DNA of 45,311 bases, taken from assembly GCA_021788625.1 (NCBI GenBank), contig JAJYKL010000026.1, positions 1-45,311 on the forward strand. Reading direction: 5' to 3'. Source of the stretch: Chloroflexota bacterium. Its GTDB lineage: Bacteria > Chloroflexota > Anaerolineae > J036 > Brachytrichaceae. The notes beneath the pieces are model-generated. The model saw only the letters and a program-made list of their open reading frames with translations, did not search any database and had not been told where the DNA came from. Made by a program: the position numbers and the translations under genes. Positions 40,787 to 45,311 of this stretch are shown here, piece by piece (the stretch's first letter is position 1; each line of letters begins with the position of its first letter).

Positions 40787-42718
40787 TTACTTCTTCACCT
40801 CTTGTTTGGAGGATTTATCTTGTTGAATGTCCTTTTCGATGTCGGTGAGGTCTTCCCGCATCTTGTTTGCCAGGAATGTAATGGCGTCCTTAGCTTTGGC
40901 TTCACCATGTATTGAGGTGTCGTTCGAATAGTTGCTGTGCCGCCAGGCAGCAATGGCGTCCGTCACAGTCTGTACCGCGACTTTCTCCTTTTCATACTGT
41001 ATGCCCACCCCCGAATTGTATTCCAGCAGCGTGTCATACGCCTGGGACGCCTCGACTACTGCTCTGAGCGGTGGGCTCCATGTGAAGTAAAACGGCAGTC
41101 TCTTCCTGAACTCCTCATGTGCGCTCTGGCGGAAGTGGCGTGTCACGGTAGCGCCCTTGTTTGCAGACCCTTCTTCCAGGACAAAGACGTCACCCATGAG
41201 GTAGCTTTTTACGACCAGCCAGGGAGCATTGGCTCGCAACCGGGCTAATACCATCGCACCGACCTCGACGGCGTCTTGTGCTCCAACGGTTGCACCAATA
41301 CTGGCTGCATCGTTGAGCTTATTGGACTTGTACCACGGCATCTGATCTTTCACTTTCACGACTTCATCGGCTTTCTCGTGGCGTGCATGATCCTGCTTGC
41401 CATAGTCCTGGAATGCTCTGATCTTGCCAATGGACTCGCCCGGTTTCTTGCGGGCGCGCTGGGTATGAGCGGCGCAGAAGGTGTCCTGGATCATGTGCAA
41501 CATGCTGCCGATGGCGACCGCCTTCAAGCGGTTGGCATCGTTCTCCATGAATAACCAGGCGACGGTTTTACCCTGGTAATCTTTGCTCGGGAAGAGGTTA
41601 CTGATAAGGGGAATGGGTAGGTCGGTCAGCAGTGTGTCTTTTCCGATGCCTCCATTTCCCTGCGCAATGGTGTAGCAGAACTGAGCCCAGGCCAGCATGT
41701 AGTCTACAGTGGTGCTGGCCTTCTGCTGGGCTTCGGCCATGCCGTGCAGGAACTGCAGGTCCTTGTTGTGGCTGCGGTACGTAATCGCGGTGCTGGGCCC
41801 GATACCCACAATAGCCGTTGATGCCAGGTAACCACCCGGCAAGTCATTCCACTGTGAACCAGCGGTAAAGGCGTCTTGTCCGCCAAACTGTTTATTGATT
41901 TCCTCTTCGGTAAATCCGGACCGCCTCAGGCTCTCTCGGGTCAGGACCTCATGCCCCTCCCCCTTGATGCCCATGCTCCAGCGCTGCAAGCGCCGGTTTG
42001 CCAGTCCTGTTTGCTGAACGACATGGGCCAGCTCATGTGCCATAAGCTGCTTGCCCTGCCGGGTGTGCAGGTTCGTGTGCCCTTTGCCCAGGTAAATATC
42101 GTGACCGTAAGTGAATGCCTGCGATGCAAAGGCCCGATTCATGTCCGCACTCTGCAAATCCGCATGTACACGCACCGAATGGAAATCCGTTCCCAGCCTG
42201 GTTTCCATCTCCGTCTGTAATGGAGCGGGCAATTGCTCGCCATAGCCGCGCTGAGCCATCAGGCGGCTCTCGGTTTCCGATCCAACGGCAAACCCAGCAC
42301 CGCTCCGGGCGCGACCAATGGGTGTGGCATCGCGTTGTACCCGTGGCGTTGGTCCAACTGGTCCCGTCGCGTTTCCATCCTCTTCCTGATCTTGAGCAGG
42401 ACGTGAGGATTGGTCTGAAGAAAGCCCACCACTCATCACTTGCGCCGCCGCCCGATCCGCTTCCTGCTCGTAGGCATCGCCCGCCGCGCCAACGGTCAAT
42501 TTGGTTTGAATGAAATGTGTCGCGGCGTGATTACCCGCCAGACTTTGCAGGCCTAATATGTCTTCGTGGCTTGCGGATTGGGGATACGTGAAAATTCGGT
42601 GTAGGATTTCTGCATGTGTTGCCTGATTGGTTAGTGTGGTCACCTGCACGGTCCGCTTCGTCCTTTGAAGCGGCTGCGTTCCCCTGTCAACTTTCACGAG
42701 TGTCGCTCGGTTTCCCAT
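40787..42718 (-). CDS. eCIS-core/DUF4157 protein fused to a phospholipase C/P1-nuclease-like zinc domain
   Basis: The 643-residue protein has no signal peptide. Residues 58-95 show LQSLAGNHAATHFIQ and QTKLTVGAAGDAYEQEADRA, the standard prelude of DUF4157 proteins. Residues about 162-236 are DUF4157 itself, with H228-ELA-H232 (MAHELAHVVQQ), a zincin protease motif. From residue 247 a second domain begins: W247, H256, D292, H318/H325, H408-x3-D412-x5-H418 and H444-x3-E448. The spacing H-4-D-6-H and the final HxxxE match the trinuclear zinc site of bacterial phospholipase C (H118, D122, H128, H142, E146); P1/S1 nucleases share it. In those enzymes a Trp is the mature N-terminus and a zinc ligand, and here it sits right at the junction. 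GGGAG precedes the ATG. The protein is a candidate toxin or effector zymogen. Confidence 0.85.
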   Translation of the reverse strand: MGNRATLVKVDRGTQPLQRTKRTVQVTTLTNQATHAEILHRIFTYPQSASHEDILGLQSLAGNHAATHFIQTKLTVGAAGDAYEQEADRAAAQVMSGGLSSDQSSRPAQDQEEDGNATGPVGPTPRVQRDATPIGRARSGAGFAVGSETESRLMAQRGYGEQLPAPLQTEMETRLGTDFHSVRVHADLQSADMNRAFASQAFTYGHDIYLGKGHTNLHTRQGKQLMAHELAHVVQQTGLANRRLQRWSMGIKGEGHEVLTRESLRRSGFTEEEINKQFGGQDAFTAGSQWNDLPGGYLASTAIVGIGPSTAITYRSHNKDLQFLHGMAEAQQKASTTVDYMLAWAQFCYTIAQGNGGIGKDTLLTDLPIPLISNLFPSKDYQGKTVAWLFMENDANRLKAVAIGSMLHMIQDTFCAAHTQRARKKPGESIGKIRAFQDYGKQDHARHEKADEVVKVKDQMPWYKSNKLNDAASIGATVGAQDAVEVGAMVLARLRANAPWLVVKSYLMGDVFVLEEGSANKGATVTRHFRQSAHEEFRKRLPFYFTWSPPLRAVVEASQAYDTLLEYNSGVGIQYEKEKVAVQTVTDAIAAWRHSNYSNDTSIHGEAKAKDAITFLANKMREDLTDIEKDIQQDKSSKQEVKK

Positions 42719-42955
42719 TGCTGTCTCCCTGTAATACGGTCAACAACAGATCTGTGAATATGTCTGTTAATGCTGGAGGGAACCCACTCTATCAATCATC
42801 CTACCACAAACCATGGAATTGTGACCTTCTGTCATTCTCGACAGTGCGGCGTGGACAATGGCCTTTAAGGCTGTATTGCTGCGCATGCGCCCCTCGGCGT
42901 TTACTTTCCCTTCCCGGTGTACTATAAGCCGATATTTATTGTATAGGTGCACAAA

Positions 42956-43927
42956 ATGCAGCCATTTATCCTGGTTAACAGTGAGGTTCGCGATGAGTGT
43001 ATCGCACAGGGAATTGACGCCCTGCGCCGGGGGGCCTCAGCGATGGATGCCGCCGAACGGGTGGCGCGCGCGGTCGAGTCCGATGTGAATGATCACTCAG
43101 TGGGGTTTAGTGGTCTGCCCAATATCCTGGGTGAGGTGGAGCTGGATGCCTCAATTATGGACGGCTATTCGCTGGCCAGTGGCGCCGTCGCTGCGCTAAA
43201 AGGCTATCCACACCCCATTTCCGTAGCCCGGCAGGTCATGGAGCGCCTGCCACACGTACTGCTGGCCGGTGCGGGTGCCGCGCAGTTCGCTCAGGAAGTC
43301 AATGCGGAGTCGCACGACCTGCTCACTGATGATGCGAAAGCGATCTACTTGAGGCGCCTCAAGGCCGTGACCCAAAATCTGGGAGTGGATTTTGGAGATT
43401 CGGCCTCCATGCCACTCACTCGTATCCAATCCCAGATATCCAGTCTTCCCATTCCTTTGTCCGAACTGGTTCGCCGCGCCTTTGAGTATCGCGAGGGGGG
43501 CGACACGATGAACGTAATAGTGCGCGACGCCACTGGCCACCTTGTCTGCGCAGTAACTACATCCGGTGTGGCGTGGAAATATCCTGGCAGGGTTGGCGAC
43601 TCGCCCATCATCGGAGCCGGCAACTATGCCGATGACCGCTACGGTGCGGCTGCCTGTACCGGTATGGGTGAACTGACCATCCGGCATGGTACCTCCCTGC
43701 GCGCGATCACGATGTTACAGGCGGGGCTAAGCCTGGCCGATGCTGGTCGCACTACCCTGCGCGACCTGTTGCCGCTCAGCCGGCCAACCCATGCCTGGGT
43801 CCGCTTGCTCCTGGTGGATCGTGAAGGGCACAGCGGTGGCTTCGCCACCCACGAAGGAGCAACGTATAAAACACAAGGTCTGGATGAAGATCGGCCTACG
43901 GTTCATACTTGTGAGGCTGTGGCATGA
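42956..43927 (+). CDS. Ntn-hydrolase asparaginase / glycosylasparaginase (T2 family)
   Basis: The 323-residue protein belongs to the isoaspartyl peptidase/N4-(beta-GlcNAc)-asparaginase family, which matures by self-cleavage before a Thr that becomes the nucleophile. It shows the N-terminal AMDAAERVARAVE segment and an NILGEVELDASIMDG segment. The cleavage site GGDTMNV gives T184 as the new N-terminus, where relatives usually have HDT or GT. The substrate loop KYPGRVGDSPIIGAGNYAD, followed by GAAACTGMGE, is intact. The alpha and beta chains would be about 183 and 140 residues. The start ATG 42956 has GGTG close upstream. It is divergent from the DUF4157 gene, and the kinase gene follows after 95 bases. 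Whether it acts on asparagine, isoaspartyl peptides or glycoasparagine cannot be told. Confidence 0.88.
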   Translation: MQPFILVNSEVRDECIAQGIDALRRGASAMDAAERVARAVESDVNDHSVGFSGLPNILGEVELDASIMDGYSLASGAVAALKGYPHPISVARQVMERLPHVLLAGAGAAQFAQEVNAESHDLLTDDAKAIYLRRLKAVTQNLGVDFGDSASMPLTRIQSQISSLPIPLSELVRRAFEYREGGDTMNVIVRDATGHLVCAVTTSGVAWKYPGRVGDSPIIGAGNYADDRYGAAACTGMGELTIRHGTSLRAITMLQAGLSLADAGRTTLRDLLPLSRPTHAWVRLLLVDREGHSGGFATHEGATYKTQGLDEDRPTVHTCEAVA

Positions 43928-44022
43928 TGGCCCCAGGGTCAGTTGTGATGATGACGAGTTATCACTACATCGCCATGCCGGCTTGCATGCGTTTGGTTTG
44001 AGGTTGCGTATTAACGCCTGAC

Positions 44023-45069
44023 GTGAGTGCAGCATCCACCGAATCCCAACCCAAACAGCCCGAGTCTGTCATGCTGAAGACAAAGCCCTACGGGCTTGCG
44101 CCGGGCGTCAGGGTGGATCACTATGAGATCGAGCGCCTTCTGGAGCAGGGCGGCGAAGCCATCGTCGCCAGGGCGAACGATCTGACTGGCCATCGCCCCG
44201 TTGTGATGAAGTTCTTTGAGCCGACCAAACTCGGCGACGTGGCCACGTATGAGCATTTTCGTCGCGCGATTGCAATCGGCAAACTTCTCAAGCATCCTGG
44301 TATCGCGCAGGTGCTGGAGGTGCACGAAGAGTCATCCATACCCTACATTGTCATGGAGTTCCTGGAGGGCATATCTCTACGCACCATCCTGACCGAAGAC
44401 TATCAACTTTCCATGCGCCGCTTCATGAAGCTGTCACTCAGTGTTGCGGAAGTGATGGCCTATTGCCATGAGCACGGCGTAACTCATCGTGACCTGAAGC
44501 CAGAGAACCTGCTCGTTGACGAACATGACCAGGTTAAGATCATCGACTTCGGAATCGCCATCCATGGCAGAGCAAACCGCGTGACATGGGGAAAACTCTC
44601 CAACCCGATGGGCACGCCGGATTACATGGCTCCCGAGCAGGTGCTGGGCGAGCGCGGTGGGCCGCAGACGGATGTGTACGCGCTCGGCATCATGTTTTAC
44701 GAGATGCTGGCCGGCTATCCACCTTTCGTGGCGCCTCAACCTTTGGTGGCGATGTTTCAACACCTGACGGCTGATGCTGCACCGCTGAACGAGGTGCGCG
44801 CCGAAGTGCCACAGCCCATCGCCGCCATTGTGGCGAGAGCCATCCGCCGGCGCAAGCGCGAGCGTTATGCGAACGCAGGGGAACTGCTCGACGCACTTCA
44901 GAACCTCGCGAGCGTTGATCTATCCATTCTGCATGAGCAAGACCCGCCCCTCCATGCCCAGGCGGTGCAGCAAAACTTTCTAAAGAACCCACTGTTGTGG
45001 ATCGCCGTTGCAGGCGTACTCGCGGCGCTCGTGACGATTGCCGCTATCCTTCTTTTTCACCAGCCTTGA
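44023..45069 (+). CDS. Ser/Thr protein kinase with C-terminal membrane anchor
   Basis: The 348-residue protein is a Hanks-type kinase. The ATP lysine is K63 (VVMKFF), the catalytic loop HRDLKPEN holds D157, DFG is at 175-177, and APE in the activation segment follows GTPDYM. The glycine loop is reduced to EQGGEAIVA. After a helical linker the protein ends with one membrane helix (about 326-346) and only a few residues outside, so it has no PASTA or other external sensor. Input must come from inside or from a partner. GTG 44023 is the open-frame start; an ATG at residue 17 is an alternative. It converges with the permease gene, with one base between stops. Confidence 0.92.
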   Translation: MSAASTESQPKQPESVMLKTKPYGLAPGVRVDHYEIERLLEQGGEAIVARANDLTGHRPVVMKFFEPTKLGDVATYEHFRRAIAIGKLLKHPGIAQVLEVHEESSIPYIVMEFLEGISLRTILTEDYQLSMRRFMKLSLSVAEVMAYCHEHGVTHRDLKPENLLVDEHDQVKIIDFGIAIHGRANRVTWGKLSNPMGTPDYMAPEQVLGERGGPQTDVYALGIMFYEMLAGYPPFVAPQPLVAMFQHLTADAAPLNEVRAEVPQPIAAIVARAIRRRKRERYANAGELLDALQNLASVDLSILHEQDPPLHAQAVQQNFLKNPLLWIAVAGVLAALVTIAAILLFHQP

Positions 45070-45070
45070 C

Positions 45071-45311
45071 TTACCTGGCCACCGTACGAGCCGGTTGCCT
45101 GGTGACGAACACGCTCTCACCGCGTGATCGCGTGTTATAGATGAAGTACACCGCTCCGAATACCAGCCAGATCATTGTCGCGGCGATCGCCATAATGGCC
45201 GCTGCACCCGTGTCGCCACCGCCCAGAACGCTCAGATAGATCACCGCCACCAGCATGAGCAGATTGGTGATCAATCCCAGTAAGGGGATGATGAAATGTT
45301 TCATGCCATGG
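45071..45311 (-). CDS. APC-family amino-acid permease, C-terminal part
   Basis: At least 80 residues are present, and the frame is open to the window edge, so the gene begins outside. Two membrane helices (FIIPLLGLITNLLMLVAVIY and MAIAATMIWLVFGAVYF) are followed by a short basic cytoplasmic tail. The pair resembles the last two helices of amino-acid/polyamine permeases (APC superfamily). The substrate cannot be inferred. An ATG at 45304 is internal to the family alignment and is not the likely start. Confidence 0.65.
   Translation of the reverse strand, partial: HGMKHFIIPLLGLITNLLMLVAVIYLSVLGGGDTGAAAIMAIAATMIWLVFGAVYFIYNTRSRGESVFVTRQPARTVAR

Noticed and set aside
38000..45311. A full contractile injection system around the DUF4157 gene
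   Set aside because: No sheath, tube, baseplate, spike or AAA ATPase gene is present in the window; only the cargo-like protein is seen.

Overview
The window reads as a piece of a Chloroflexota (Anaerolineae-like) chromosome. This placement is an inference from gene content: an RRM/glycine-rich RNA-binding protein, a small SWIM-like protein, zinc-ribbon/NHL proteins, a baeRF3-type release-factor homologue, stand-alone CBS proteins, a DUF362/polyferredoxin pair and many URO-D-superfamily and sugar-isomerase genes. The DNA is moderately GC-rich. No rRNA, tRNA, CRISPR array, IS element or phage gene was found. A striking background feature is gene decay: four loci (CPA1 antiporter, second zinc-ribbon protein, FGE-like fragment, second CBS protein) are broken by frameshifts, internal deletions or stop codons among otherwise intact genes.

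Layout. 1-2.1 kb: a broken Na+/H+ antiporter running in from the left edge, a long non-coding stretch, then the RRM protein with a clear terminator. 2.4-4.2 kb: a promoter, a structured leader or small RNA ending in a perfect terminator hairpin, a small SWIM-like gene, a 50-nt palindrome and a membrane-anchored TPR protein. 4.2-10.8 kb (plus strand): GNAT enzyme, membrane-anchored DsbA-like protein, lysine 2,3-aminomutase, two zinc-ribbon membrane proteins (second broken) and MoeA. 10.9-16.5 kb (minus): a sugar-acid/sugar catabolic cassette with a galactonate-dehydratase-like enolase-superfamily enzyme, Nudix hydrolase, FucI/AraA-like isomerase, XylA-like protein and URO-D-family protein. 16.5-23.8 kb: an orphan beta-class DNA methyltransferase, an FGE remnant, ProA, a CBS protein translationally coupled to a double alpha/beta hydrolase, a second URO-D-family protein and an ICMT-like membrane methyltransferase.

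23.8-34.0 kb is one long minus-strand block: lipoprotein adaptor, ABC ATPase, MacB-type permease, then a DesK/LiaS-type histidine kinase, an LPG-synthase-TM-like flippase, a GT2 transferase, a PMT-family transferase and a NarL-type response regulator. The kinase and regulator enclose a lipid-linked sugar transfer cassette and sit beside an export pump, which suggests a cell-envelope stress module. 34.4-40.5 kb: the baeRF3 protein, a large inverted repeat, a dead CBS gene, the DUF362/polyferredoxin operon (export of an Fe-S-linked Tat lipoprotein) and a DegV fatty-acid-binding protein with its own terminator.

40.8-42.7 kb holds the most interesting gene: a 643-residue protein with the eCIS-core/DUF4157 domain (HELAH metalloprotease motif) followed directly by a domain whose His/Asp/Glu spacing matches the trinuclear-zinc site of phospholipase C/P1 nuclease. 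The Trp that would have to become the free N-terminus of the mature enzyme lies exactly at the domain junction, so the protein looks like a self-processing zymogen or injected effector. No injection-system structural gene is in the window. The right end holds an Ntn-type asparaginase, a Ser/Thr kinase with a C-terminal membrane anchor and the C-terminus of an APC permease that runs off the edge.
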